A stretch of 64,000 bases of DNA from Nitrospirota bacterium (GCA_004321915.1 SCQE01000021.1:186001-250000), one strand, 5' to 3'; shown: positions 50,903 through 60,229, counted from the first letter of the stretch. Translations and numbers: made by a program. Notes: generated from the letters alone by a model not told the origin.

Positions 50903-52085
50903 AAGGGTTGTTTTTGTCCCTCAAGGCAAATTTACCCGGAGAGACTACCAGCGTTTTGGCATAGAATTATTGAGAGGGAATGGGTTCAGTGTTGAGATTT
51001 GGGACATGACGTCTTTTCTGTATCCGGAGTTTGCAACTGCTAGTGCTGCCTCCAATATTTTAGACCGCTCAGAGTTGATTGCATTTAGCGATAAAAAAGC
51101 TGCGTGCAACAGGCTTTCAGGTTTATCAGAGAGTGATTTTGTAATAATGTTAGTGCCTTATATGTATGAGAGTTTATGGATTTACAAGGCATTGAGTAAA
51201 TCGTCGGCAGCTTATGCAGCCTATTGTGCAAATGCCCTTCCAATATTCAAGGATGGAGTTGATGGGACTGCAATGAAAATACTGCATTACCTGAATACCA
51301 AGCCAATGGCCCTAGTCAAACATCTGGTAATGAGATTGCCTTTTTTGTTTGTCGGAGTGAAGCCGGTCAATTTGATTCTTGCCGGCGGGAACAAGTGTTT
51401 ACAATACAATTATCCAACAGGCAGGAATACGGAGATATTATGGGTCCATTCTTTAGACTACGACATTTATCTGCAAGAAAAAGACAAGCCTGATGAAAAA
51501 CGAAATATAGCAGTATTTATTGACGAATTTTTGCCGCTGCACCACGAATATTCCATGTTTGGCATTGAGCCTCCGATTGAGGCAGGGAAATACTACGCAT
51601 TGCTTGCCAGGTTCTTTGATTTGGTTGAGAAAGAAACAGGCCATGAGGTGGTCATAGCCGAGTGTCCGGAGGCAAATTATGAAGAATTGCCTGATTATTT
51701 TAAAAGACGCAAACGTTTAAAGGGGCAGACAGCAAACCTTGTGAAGCAGAGCAAATTGGTCTTAGGCCACTATAGTACTGCTTTGAGCTTTGCCAATCTT
51801 TTCAGGAAGCCTGTTATTTTCATGACATGCGCAGATTTTTACGGAAAATTTGAATATTATCAAATCCCGGAAATGGCCAAATGGTTTGGGAAAAAACCGG
51901 TTTTTATAGACAGTGAGGATAATATTGATTGGAAATTTGAATTGACTGTGAGTGATGAGCATTATGATCGGTATCGCAAGGCTTATATAAAGACAGATGA
52001 CAGTCAGGACTTGTTTTTTTGGCAGGTTGTCGCGAATAAAATAAAGAACTGGGGAACTGCTGACGGTTTGCTGTCAAGGAAATAG
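50895..52085 (+). CDS. Putative GT-B-type glycosyltransferase-like protein
   Basis: 396 residues, no membrane segments. The N terminus 'VVFVPQGKFTRRDYQRFGIELL' resembles a Rossmann domain of GT-B enzymes, and the C-terminal half contains 'LVKQSKLVLGHYSTALSFANLF' (shown in part: the KLVLGHYSTAL loop) and 'RKPVIFMTC', the pattern of nucleotide-sugar-binding halves in capsule and surface-glycan transferases. It lies between the amidotransferases and the flippase, a natural place for the transferase of the finished sugar. No specific family was recognised. Confidence 0.55.
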   Translation: MIKRVVFVPQGKFTRRDYQRFGIELLRGNGFSVEIWDMTSFLYPEFATASAASNILDRSELIAFSDKKAACNRLSGLSESDFVIMLVPYMYESLWIYKALSKSSAAYAAYCANALPIFKDGVDGTAMKILHYLNTKPMALVKHLVMRLPFLFVGVKPVNLILAGGNKCLQYNYPTGRNTEILWVHSLDYDIYLQEKDKPDEKRNIAVFIDEFLPLHHEYSMFGIEPPIEAGKYYALLARFFDLVEKETGHEVVIAECPEANYEELPDYFKRRKRLKGQTANLVKQSKLVLGHYSTALSFANLFRKPVIFMTCADFYGKFEYYQIPEMAKWFGKKPVFIDSEDNIDWKFELTVSDEHYDRYRKAYIKTDDSQDLFFWQVVANKIKNWGTADGLLSRK

Positions 52086-53624
52086 ATGATAGAAGATGGT
52101 ATTGAAACAGACTCGCTTAAAAAAAGATATATATCCAAACTCTCAACCAATATCGTGGGCATGGCCGTCAATCTGATAGCTCAGGCGGTCATTCCACGGG
52201 GTCTTGGGCCCAAGGCTTACGGTGATTATAATTTTCTGATGAATTTTTTTACCGAGCTTGTAAATTTCCTCGACATGGGCACCTCCACATGTTTTTATAC
52301 AGAGCTGTCCCGCCGAAGGGGTGAACATGAACTGGTGCGCTTTTATGTGCGGTTTGCGGGCCTGCTGTGTCTGATTGTCTTCGGATTTGTAGCAGTTGTG
52401 AATATTTCAGGGGGTTGCAGGGAGATATGGCCTGGGCAGGACATGTACTATGTTTATTTGTCTGCCGGCTTGGCTGCGCTGACATGGATACTGAAGGTGC
52501 TGAACAGTATTGCTGACGCGCATGGGTTGACAGTATCTTCGGAGTTTGCAAGAATGGGGCACAGAATTTTGTGGTTAGTTCTGATATTGGCATTTTATTC
52601 CACACAGGGCCTTGCTCTCGGAAGTTTTTTTTACTGCTCTATTGCCGCCCTGTTTATGCTTGCGGCTGCATACTTTTTAATAATGAAGAAAAATGTCCTG
52701 TCGCTGAAATTTACCGGCGGAGTCGCGGCAGCATTAATAAAAAAATATATGCATGATTTTTACAGCTACAGCCATCCATTTTTTGCGTACAGCCTTATCG
52801 GCTTCGCAGTTGTCGTAGCAGACAGATGGCTTCTGCAGCAGTTCGGCGGCAGTGTGCAGCAGGGTTTTTTCGGACTTGCGTCACAGATGGGGGCTTTCAG
52901 TTTTCTTTTTGCAGGCGCAATGACCCCGCTTTTCATAAGGGAGTTTTCCATCTCATACGGATCCAATGATATCGTACACATGGGGCATTTGTACCGCCGG
53001 TACATCCCGCCTCTTTTTTCGCTCGTGGCTTACTTCTCATGTTTTGTGGCTGCCCAGGCTGAAAAGGCGATCTACATATTCGGGGGCCCCGGGTTTCGCG
53101 AAGCAGGGCAGGTGGTCACAATAATGGCCTTCTTGCCAATACATCAAACCTATGGACAGCTGAGCAGTTCCGTATTCTTGGCCACAGGGCAGACTAGGCT
53201 GTACACAAATATCGGCATTGTCTTTATGCTTCTCGGTCTGCCGTTGACCTATTTTTTAGTAGCATCTCACGATAGGATGGGACTGAACGCGGGGGCCGCA
53301 GGACTCGCTATTAAAATGGTGCTGATGCAGTTCGTGGGAATCAATGTCCAGATTTATTTCAATACAAAACTTCTTAAACTTCCTTTCTACAAATATTTTA
53401 TTCACCAGTTCGCAAGCGTAGGATTTTTGCTGGCAATTGCTCTTGCAGCGGCTTTTCTTGCCGACGGGCCGCTCGGTTTTGGCCGGATGCCGGTAGCAGG
53501 TTTTCTTCTGTCAGGAGTGCTATATACCCTTATGACATTCTGCATGGTTTGTGGCGTGCCTGCGCTTTTTGGATTGAAGCGGAGCGATATCCGTTCTGTA
53601 TTTGCCCGTATGTCGTTTAAGTAA
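52086..53624 (+). CDS. Polysaccharide flippase, Wzx/MATE-like
   Basis: 512 residues with about 12-14 hydrophobic helices. 'LIAQAVIPRGLGPKAYGDYNF' at the N terminus is the classical start of Wzx-type lipid-linked oligosaccharide flippases, and 'YSHPFFAYSLIGFAVVVADRW' covers the middle. It would move the lipid-linked glycan across the inner membrane. No wzy polymerase was recognised in the window. Confidence 0.9.
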   Translation: MIEDGIETDSLKKRYISKLSTNIVGMAVNLIAQAVIPRGLGPKAYGDYNFLMNFFTELVNFLDMGTSTCFYTELSRRRGEHELVRFYVRFAGLLCLIVFGFVAVVNISGGCREIWPGQDMYYVYLSAGLAALTWILKVLNSIADAHGLTVSSEFARMGHRILWLVLILAFYSTQGLALGSFFYCSIAALFMLAAAYFLIMKKNVLSLKFTGGVAAALIKKYMHDFYSYSHPFFAYSLIGFAVVVADRWLLQQFGGSVQQGFFGLASQMGAFSFLFAGAMTPLFIREFSISYGSNDIVHMGHLYRRYIPPLFSLVAYFSCFVAAQAEKAIYIFGGPGFREAGQVVTIMAFLPIHQTYGQLSSSVFLATGQTRLYTNIGIVFMLLGLPLTYFLVASHDRMGLNAGAAGLAIKMVLMQFVGINVQIYFNTKLLKLPFYKYFIHQFASVGFLLAIALAAAFLADGPLGFGRMPVAGFLLSGVLYTLMTFCMVCGVPALFGLKRSDIRSVFARMSFK

Positions 53625-53666
53625 AGCCTTGCAGGTAAAATAAGTAAAAATATCCGGAGATGATGA

Positions 53667-54662
53667 ATGCTAAAAAATGATGTGATAATCGAAGCAAACT
53701 CGAATTTCCATCGCGTAGCAGGCGAGGACCTTTTCGAGAGAAGAGATGAGCGTTATATGGAATACCGCAGGAAGTGGAAGGAATGGCCGGAGACTTTTCA
53801 TGTGGGAGAATTCCCGCTCTTCCTAGACGTGGAGGTCACGAGCGCCTGCAATCTCAAATGCCCTTTTTGTGCTACAACATACAGGGGCGGGCTCATTAAG
53901 AAAGGTTTCATGCAGTTTGACTTATTAAAGGGGATAATAGATGAAGGCGCTGCAAACAACCTTTACGGCGTAAAGTTCAATATCAGGGGAGAGCCGCTTC
54001 TTCATCCGCAGATACACGATTTCGTGGGGTACGCGAAAAAGAAAGGGCTTGTGGATGTGTATTTCAATTCCAACGCAATGCTCCTGACCGATGAAATTGC
54101 GAATAGACTTATAGATGCAGGACTCGACAGGATATCAATATCATTTGAAGGCTTTACAAAAGAAGTTTACGAGAGACACAGAGTGGGGGCCAATTACGAG
54201 ACTGTTTTGAATAATATAGAAGGACTCCAGTCCCTTAAGAAGAAACTTGGAGTTTCTCATCCCAAGGTCAGGATCCAGACAGTCATGTTGCCGGACATCC
54301 AGCCTGTATTTGAACAATACAGAAAGTTCTGGTCGGCCAAGGCGGATGAGGTCGCTTTTCTTGATTTCAAGGAAATGAAAGCCAAGAAAAAGGGAATGGT
54401 TTATCCGTGGGCATGTTCCCAGATATGGCAGCGGATGGCTATCTGGTGGGACGGCACGATACTGCCCTGCAACCATGATGACGACGCTCTGCTTGCTCTC
54501 GGCAGGTTTGGCGATATAACAATCAGCGGGGCGTGGCATTCAGAGCGGCTTAACGCAATACGCTCGGCGCATACAAAAGGGACTGCCCATGAAATACCGG
54601 CATGTGACGGCTGTTATTTAAGAGACAGCGAGATATTGAAGCTTAAGGAGAGAGGAAAGTAA
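53667..54662 (+). CDS. Radical SAM/SPASM protein, paralogue of the enzyme at 44115
   Basis: 331 residues. 'TSACNLKCPFCATTY' (CxxxCxxC ~61-68), 'FNIRGEPLLHPQI' as the GGE-equivalent (RGE) and 'YFNSNAMLL'. The C-terminal cysteines 'PWACSQIW', 'ILPCNHDD' and 'IPACDGCYL' suggest a SPASM auxiliary cluster. The N-terminal 'RDERYMEYRRKWKEWPETF' resembles the start of the protein at 44115. CGGAG precedes ATG 53667. Substrate unknown. Confidence 0.85.
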   Translation: MLKNDVIIEANSNFHRVAGEDLFERRDERYMEYRRKWKEWPETFHVGEFPLFLDVEVTSACNLKCPFCATTYRGGLIKKGFMQFDLLKGIIDEGAANNLYGVKFNIRGEPLLHPQIHDFVGYAKKKGLVDVYFNSNAMLLTDEIANRLIDAGLDRISISFEGFTKEVYERHRVGANYETVLNNIEGLQSLKKKLGVSHPKVRIQTVMLPDIQPVFEQYRKFWSAKADEVAFLDFKEMKAKKKGMVYPWACSQIWQRMAIWWDGTILPCNHDDDALLALGRFGDITISGAWHSERLNAIRSAHTKGTAHEIPACDGCYLRDSEILKLKERGK

Positions 54663-54664
54663 AA

Positions 54665-55399
54665 ATGGTAATAGCGCTTTTGATGGGCAGAAAGGGAAGC
54701 AAAGGCTTTCCCGGAAAGAACACTTACCCTGTGCTCGGGAAGCCTCTATCGTATTACCCTATGAAGGCTGCCATAGACTGTCCTGAGATCGACAGGACAT
54801 ACCTCTCTACTGACGATGAGCAGCTTATGGAAATCGCGACCGCGAATGGTGTAGAGGTAATAGTAAGGCCGCAGGAACTATGTGCTGACAAGGCGCTCGG
54901 GGAGCATGTTTATGTACACGCCTACCATACAGCAAAGGAACGTAATCCAGGCAGCACAGTTGAATTGGTTGTGCTACTGATGTGTAATGCTCCTACTATA
55001 GTGTCCTCAACAATCTCCGAGGGCATAAAGGTTTTGAGGGACAATCCTGCTTATGATTCAGCAGTCACGGTTTCACGTTATAATATGTGGAGTCCTCTAA
55101 GGGCGAGGAAGGAAGGCGAGGACGGACTGCTTCGTCCTTTTGTGCCGTTTGAGACTTTCGGAGACCCGAAGACTCTTAATTGCGACAGGGATTCGCAGGG
55201 CGACGTCTGGTTTGCGGACATGGGCGTTTCCATTGTAAGGCCTCAATGTCTTGAAAACCTTGATTCCGGCCTGCTTCCCCAGAAATGGATGGGGCAGAGT
55301 ATATATCCCCTGAAGCAGTGGGGCGGGCTTGATGTGGATTACGAATGGCAGTTGCCGCAGGTCGAATTCTGGCTGCAGCAGCATGGGTTTGGCGGGTAG
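54665..55399 (+). CDS. CMP-sugar cytidylyltransferase-like protein, diverged
   Basis: 244 residues. 'LLMGRKGSKGFPGKNTYPVLG' (signature residues ~5-25) is a variant of the NeuA/KdsB nucleotide-binding motif: the usual PARGGSKG reads GRKGSKG. The 'LQPTSPLR' motif is replaced by 'LLMCNAPTI'. 'LDVDYEWQLPQVEFWL' supplies the late Asp pair. It probably activates a sugar acid, but the deviations suggest a substrate other than that of the enzyme at 46289. Confidence 0.75.
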   Translation: MVIALLMGRKGSKGFPGKNTYPVLGKPLSYYPMKAAIDCPEIDRTYLSTDDEQLMEIATANGVEVIVRPQELCADKALGEHVYVHAYHTAKERNPGSTVELVVLLMCNAPTIVSSTISEGIKVLRDNPAYDSAVTVSRYNMWSPLRARKEGEDGLLRPFVPFETFGDPKTLNCDRDSQGDVWFADMGVSIVRPQCLENLDSGLLPQKWMGQSIYPLKQWGGLDVDYEWQLPQVEFWLQQHGFGG

Positions 55400-55402
55400 A
55401 GT

Positions 55403-56224
55403 TTGAGGCTTTCTGTTTCGAACATCGCCTGGGAGCCTGCTGAACTCGAAGCGCATCTGATACTGCTGAAGGACTTGGGATGTGACGGTGTAGAGATCGC
55501 TCCGAGTTGTGTATGGAATGAGCCTGTGGACATTCCTGTTGAGGAAATAAAAGGGCTCAGGGACATGGTATTTTCTCATGGCCTGTCTATCCCGGCTATT
55601 CATGCCCTTCTTTATACAAGGCCTGATCTGTACCTGTTCGGCGACGGTTCCATGAGGCGAGATACTGTAAAATATCTCAAGGGCCTGATAAGGCTGGCTG
55701 GTTCGTTGTCCGCAGGTGTGCTTGTTTACGGTTCTCCGGCAAGCAGGCGGGTAGGAGAGAGGCCATACGCTGAATGCTACGCGCTGGCAGTTGATAGTTT
55801 CAGAGAGCTGGGCAAGGAAGCCTCGCTTTATGATACGGTGTTTTGCATAGAGCCTCTCGCCCCATCTGAGAGTGATTTTATCTGCAGCGCAGACGAAGGA
55901 CACGCTTTTGTGCAGGACATCAGCCACCCGAACATAGGCCTTCATCTTGACGCCAGGGCCATGGTGGACGCAGGAGAAGACTTCGGTCTCGTATTCGGTA
56001 AATACGGAAACGACATTAAACATTTTCATGTCGGAGATAAGGGGCTTGCACCACCGGGCCATACAGGATTTGACCACGCGGAGATCGGCGCGTGTCTCTC
56101 GCGGTCAGCGTACACGGGGTTTGTATCTATAGAAATGAAGAGGGGATTTGGCAACTCAATGGATGTTGTGAAAACTGCTGTAAAATATGTGCGTGAAAAA
56201 TATTTTCCAAAGGGAGAGTCATGA
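55403..56224 (+). CDS. Sugar phosphate isomerase/epimerase (AP-endonuclease-2 TIM barrel)
   Basis: 273 residues from TTG 55403. Xylose-isomerase-like barrel with metal ligands in 'VFCIEPLAP' (Glu), 'GLHLDARAM' (Asp), 'KHFHVGDKG' (His) and 'VSIEMKRG' (Glu). 'GCDGVEIAPSCVW' is the usual strand-2 region. It follows the CMP-synthetase paralogue by three bases and overlaps the next gene by four, so it belongs to the second sugar block. It probably isomerises a keto sugar; substrate unknown. Confidence 0.8.
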   Translation: MRLSVSNIAWEPAELEAHLILLKDLGCDGVEIAPSCVWNEPVDIPVEEIKGLRDMVFSHGLSIPAIHALLYTRPDLYLFGDGSMRRDTVKYLKGLIRLAGSLSAGVLVYGSPASRRVGERPYAECYALAVDSFRELGKEASLYDTVFCIEPLAPSESDFICSADEGHAFVQDISHPNIGLHLDARAMVDAGEDFGLVFGKYGNDIKHFHVGDKGLAPPGHTGFDHAEIGACLSRSAYTGFVSIEMKRGFGNSMDVVKTAVKYVREKYFPKGES

Positions 56225-57735
56225 AGGATTTTAAGGTTCTTTTCATATATCCGAATCTGAGGGGCATGAACATGCTGCCTCCTGCCATAGCTTTATTTTC
56301 GAGGATACTTAAAGACAACGGTTTTCAGGTGGGCCTGTTCGATACTACCTACTACAATACGGGTGACGATTTCGATTCGGACAAGGAAAAGGAAAAAAAT
56401 CTCGCGGTGCGGCCTTTTGATATGTCCGGACAGGTAACGCTCAAGACTACCGATCCGCTTGCTGATCTCGATGATATGGTAACGTCATATCAGCCGGATT
56501 TGATCGCGATGTCAGTTACAGAGGACATCTTTCCGCTTGGTATCAGACTGCTAAGGCATATAGACAGGCACAATGTGCTTACACTTGTGGGCGGTGTTTT
56601 CCCGACGTTCGCGCCGCACAAGGTGCTAAGAAATAAAGAGGTGGATATTGTCTGTGTTGGCGAAGGAGAACACGCGCTTCTAGAATTGTGCAAGCGGCTC
56701 AGGGAAGGAAAGCCTTTCTCGGACATCGGCAATCTCTGGGTCAAGGGAAAGGATGGAGAAATTGTAAAAAATCCGATATGCACTGCAACTGATATAGACA
56801 GAAACCCGTTGCCGGACTTCTCTCTTTTTGAAGAGGCAAGGCTCTACAGGCCTATGGCCGGAAAAATATACCGTATGTTTCCGGTCGAAACCCACAGGGG
56901 CTGTCCGTACCTCTGCACATATTGCAATTCACCGGCGCAGCAGAGATTGTACAGGGAATCGAAGGCCGGACAATTTTTCAGGAAGAAATCTGTTGATGCG
57001 GTCAGGCGGGAGATGAAATTCTACAGGGACGAATGGGGCGCGGAGTATTTTTATTTCTGGGCTGATACGTTCTTTGCCTATACCGACAGGGAGTTCGACG
57101 AGTTCATAGAAATGTATGCTGACATAAAGGTCCCGTTCTGGTGTCAGACCAGGCCTGAAACCATAACCGAGGAGAGGATTAAAAAGCTCAGGGAAGTCGG
57201 ACTTCACAGGATGGCGCTCGGCATAGAACATGGGAATGAGGAGTTCAGAAAAAAGATCATCAACAGGCATGTCAAGAACGAAACCATTGTAAAGGCTTTT
57301 GACATAATCTCGGCACATTCCCTTCCGGCTGGCGTCAGCGTGAACAACATTGTCGGATTTCCGACCGAGACCCCTGAACTCGCTTTTGACACCATAGAAC
57401 TGAACAGGAGGATAGCGGACAAGGTGGACACCATGAACTGTTACGCCTTCACGCCTTTTCACGGGACGCCCCTCAGGGACATGTCCGTAAAACTCGGCTA
57501 TATCGATGAGGACGCTTTTACCGGTTGTCTCACTGGGGAACCTGTTCTGAACATGCCTCAGTTTCCAAAGGAAAGGATCAAGGGGATAATGAGGACGTTT
57601 TCGATTTATACACGGTTCGACAAATCCAGATGGCCTGAAATAGAAGCAGCCGGGAAACCTACTCCAGAAGGTGAAGCCATATTAGAAAAACTCCGGGCTG
57701 AATATACAGGTAAATATTTTTCAAAAGGGGAATAA
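56221..57735 (+). CDS. B12-binding-type radical SAM protein
   Basis: 504 residues. B12-binding-like Rossmann domain (~1-160, 'VLFIYPNLRGMNMLPPAIALF', 'LIAMSVTEDIFP', 'TLVGGVFPTFAP') and radical SAM core with 'HRGCPYLCTYCNSP' (~225-237), followed by 'HRMALGIEHGNEEFRKKI' and 'GVSVNNIVGFPTETPELAF'. The architecture matches methyltransferases or ring-contracting enzymes of cobalamin-dependent radical SAM type. In the window, cobO and cbiD indicate that the host can make B12. Confidence 0.85.
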   Translation: MKDFKVLFIYPNLRGMNMLPPAIALFSRILKDNGFQVGLFDTTYYNTGDDFDSDKEKEKNLAVRPFDMSGQVTLKTTDPLADLDDMVTSYQPDLIAMSVTEDIFPLGIRLLRHIDRHNVLTLVGGVFPTFAPHKVLRNKEVDIVCVGEGEHALLELCKRLREGKPFSDIGNLWVKGKDGEIVKNPICTATDIDRNPLPDFSLFEEARLYRPMAGKIYRMFPVETHRGCPYLCTYCNSPAQQRLYRESKAGQFFRKKSVDAVRREMKFYRDEWGAEYFYFWADTFFAYTDREFDEFIEMYADIKVPFWCQTRPETITEERIKKLREVGLHRMALGIEHGNEEFRKKIINRHVKNETIVKAFDIISAHSLPAGVSVNNIVGFPTETPELAFDTIELNRRIADKVDTMNCYAFTPFHGTPLRDMSVKLGYIDEDAFTGCLTGEPVLNMPQFPKERIKGIMRTFSIYTRFDKSRWPEIEAAGKPTPEGEAILEKLRAEYTGKYFSKGE

Positions 57736-57742
57736 ACCTGAT

Positions 57743-58480
57743 ATGAAATACGGACAGAAAATTCTCATAGCAGGCGCGAGCAGTGATATCGGGTCTGCGC
57801 TCGTTAAAAGCCTTTGCGGGTCCGGGGCAATGGTCGGTCTTCATTACAATACCAACGCGGCGTCCCTGTCAGAATATCAGGATGGCGACAGAATAAGAAA
57901 GTTTCAAAAGGACCTGGCTTCTTCTGAGTCATGTTTTGAACTGGTCGATGACTTTACAGCATGGGCTGGCGGTATAGACGGCCTTATACAGCTTTCCGGT
58001 GATGTGAGAAGGCCTGTTCATTGGGAGGAACTGACTGACGCTGACTGGCAGCACGACCTGTCTGTTAATCTCGTTATGCCGTTTTTTCTGTCTCAAAGGG
58101 CAATCAGCCAAATGAAAAATACCGGCGGCAGAATAATACTTACGAGCACAGCGTCAGCTGGTCACGGCGGCGGGGCATCGTCTCTTGCCTATGGTACGGC
58201 CAAGGCTGGTATTGAGTGCATGGTCAAGGGGCTGGCTAGGGACTGCGCAAAGAACAATGTCCTAGTGAATGCAGTTGCCCCTGGTTTTATATTCACGAAA
58301 TTTCACACTGAGAAGATGAAGAGAACGAAGGAGCAGCTTGATGAGCGTGCGAAGCTGATACCACTGAATCGGGCCGGCACGCCTGAAGAGTTTGCAGATA
58401 CTGTGCTGTTCCTTTTGTCCAAAGGCTCATCATATATAACAGGCCAGGTCATCGCCGTGAGCGGCGGCGACTGGCTTTAA
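57743..58480 (+). CDS. Short-chain dehydrogenase/reductase
   Basis: 245 residues. 'ILIAGASSDIGSALVKSL' is the NAD(P)-binding glycine motif, 'STASAGHGGGASSLAYGTAKAG' (parts: catalytic Ser, Tyr and Lys in YxxxK) the active site, and 'VAPGFIFTKFH' plus 'GQVIAVSGGDWL' the FabG-type C terminus. PtmA of Campylobacter legionaminate clusters is an SDR as well; a similar role is possible but not shown. It starts eight bases after the radical SAM gene. Confidence 0.85.
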   Translation: MKYGQKILIAGASSDIGSALVKSLCGSGAMVGLHYNTNAASLSEYQDGDRIRKFQKDLASSESCFELVDDFTAWAGGIDGLIQLSGDVRRPVHWEELTDADWQHDLSVNLVMPFFLSQRAISQMKNTGGRIILTSTASAGHGGGASSLAYGTAKAGIECMVKGLARDCAKNNVLVNAVAPGFIFTKFHTEKMKRTKEQLDERAKLIPLNRAGTPEEFADTVLFLLSKGSSYITGQVIAVSGGDWL

Positions 58481-58499
58481 CTTTAAAGGAGATAACTAT

Positions 58500-59324
58500 A
58501 TGTACGATTTTTATTTTGGCTCCCAAGAGGAAATAGGAAAAGACCCTAGGAAGTTCCTGCTTACTGTAAAAAGAATGATGCCGAGGTGGTGCAACGGCAT
58601 ACCGGATTCTGAATTTCTTGCCCTGTATGATGTAATCGCTGCCATGGAGCTTCCGCCCAAGCCGGTGTTTATAGAAACCGGGAGTGGTGCTAGTACCATT
58701 GTGCTTTCATACTTCGCTGTGAAACACGGCGGAGAGCTTTATACCTGGGACGTAAGCGGGAGCAAGCTTTTTTATTTAAGGGGAGTGATCAATGACACCC
58801 TGATGAGGCATTTTGATGACAGAAATCTGAGCGTCCACTGGAAGCACATCGCATTTGACAGCAATTCGGAATTTGCAGGGATCCGCGTGCTCAAAGAGCT
58901 TGACAGAAAAGTAAGCGCCTGCTTTTTTGACAGCGAACATACACTGAACGTGCTGATGTCCGAGGTAAAATCCGTGTGCGACGTGCTCGCTGACACGGCT
59001 GTTGTAGCCATCGACGATGCTAATTACTCGTACATCAATTGCAATACCGCCTATATAAACATGGTGAGGACAAAACTCGGACTCCCTGCTATTCAGGAAC
59101 CTCCAGGCAATATCGGCAGGCCTTTCTGGGCTGAAGTCGAGGAGTATCTCAAAACGAAATTCGCTTTGGTAGAGCATCTTGATGACTCTTACAAGAAGAA
59201 TTATCAGTCTGATATTTTCTGGTCTTATTACAGGAGCGACAGAGAGGCCATGGCGTCCCTAGCAATGGAAAAGACCGAAGACCTTGAGCACAGGTTTGAC
59301 GCGTGGAGGGTATGCAGGAGTTGA
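58500..59324 (+). CDS. Class I SAM-binding-fold protein, possible methyltransferase
   Basis: 274 residues. 'VFIETGSGASTIVLSYFA' resembles SAM motif I (ETGxGxS), 'LYTWDVSGSKL' the acidic strand-2 end, and 'ACFFDSEHTLNVLMSEV' with 'VAIDDANYSYI' the later D-rich motifs, as in Methyltransf_24/CmcI-like proteins. No further signature fixes the reaction. GGAG lies before ATG 58500. Confidence 0.65.
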   Translation: MYDFYFGSQEEIGKDPRKFLLTVKRMMPRWCNGIPDSEFLALYDVIAAMELPPKPVFIETGSGASTIVLSYFAVKHGGELYTWDVSGSKLFYLRGVINDTLMRHFDDRNLSVHWKHIAFDSNSEFAGIRVLKELDRKVSACFFDSEHTLNVLMSEVKSVCDVLADTAVVAIDDANYSYINCNTAYINMVRTKLGLPAIQEPPGNIGRPFWAEVEEYLKTKFALVEHLDDSYKKNYQSDIFWSYYRSDREAMASLAMEKTEDLEHRFDAWRVCRS

Positions 59325-60229
59325 AAATAGCGATTACAACATCGTCTTTCGGGAAATACGACACAAGGCCCCTTGATATTCTTGGGGTGAAGGGTTACGA
59401 AATAGTGCTGAACCCATACAAGAGAACACTCAGCGAAGGCGAAGTGTTAGAGGTTTGCAACGGGGTTGTTGGTATTATTGCCGGGACTGAACCTCTGCGC
59501 CGGGACACATTAAAGGCATTACAGGAACTAAAGGTCATATCCCGCTGCGGTACCGGCATGGACAATGTGGATGTCATAGCAGCAGAGAACATCGGGATCA
59601 AGGTTTACAATACCCCTGACGCGCCTACTCTTGCTGTTGTAGAACTTGCGGTAGGAATGATTCTCTCACTGCTGAGAAATGTCCGGGAGATGGACGCTTC
59701 AGTGAGAAACAATAGATGGGAAAAGGTCATGGGCAATCTGCTGAACGGCAAAACTGCCGGTATCATAGGCTTTGGAAGGATCGGCAGAAAGCTTGCGGAA
59801 GTCCTGAAATATTTTGGATGTATTGTCGTATTTCATGATATCAGTAATGCTGTGGAGTCTGGAGGCTTTGATCGGGTCGACCTTAAAGATCTCCTCTCCA
59901 GAAGCGACATTGTTTCTCTGCACGTATCTTCCAAAACACTGATTATGGGGGAGGACGAAATCTCCAGAATGAAAAAAGGTGCATGGCTCATCAATGTTTC
60001 AAGGGGAGGCGTGGTTGATGAGGGTGCACTTTATAAATCATTGAAGGCAGGACATCTGAGGGGCGCTGCCCTTGATGTCTATGAGAAAGAACCTTATGAG
60101 GGACCGCTAACAGGGTTGGAAAATGTTGTCCTCACGCCGCATGTCGGTTCATACGCAGTGGAATCGAGGGTCGAAATGGAGGTGCAGGCAGTGCAAAATC
60201 TCTTGAAAGGATTGGGGTGTCCAGTATGA
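59312..60229 (+). CDS. D-isomer-specific 2-hydroxyacid dehydrogenase
   Basis: 305 residues from ATG 59312 (GTG 59303 and TTG 59321 are in-frame alternatives; GGAGGG lies at 59306). NAD-binding 'GIIGFGRIGRKLAEVL', and the catalytic Arg, Glu and His in 'INVSRGGVVDEGAL', 'LDVYEKEPYEG' and 'LTPHVGSYA', follow the SerA/phosphoglycerate-dehydrogenase pattern without an ACT domain. Its place among sugar genes suggests oxidation or reduction of a 2-keto acid unit. It overlaps the preceding stop. Confidence 0.85.
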   Translation: MQELKIAITTSSFGKYDTRPLDILGVKGYEIVLNPYKRTLSEGEVLEVCNGVVGIIAGTEPLRRDTLKALQELKVISRCGTGMDNVDVIAAENIGIKVYNTPDAPTLAVVELAVGMILSLLRNVREMDASVRNNRWEKVMGNLLNGKTAGIIGFGRIGRKLAEVLKYFGCIVVFHDISNAVESGGFDRVDLKDLLSRSDIVSLHVSSKTLIMGEDEISRMKKGAWLINVSRGGVVDEGALYKSLKAGHLRGAALDVYEKEPYEGPLTGLENVVLTPHVGSYAVESRVEMEVQAVQNLLKGLGCPV

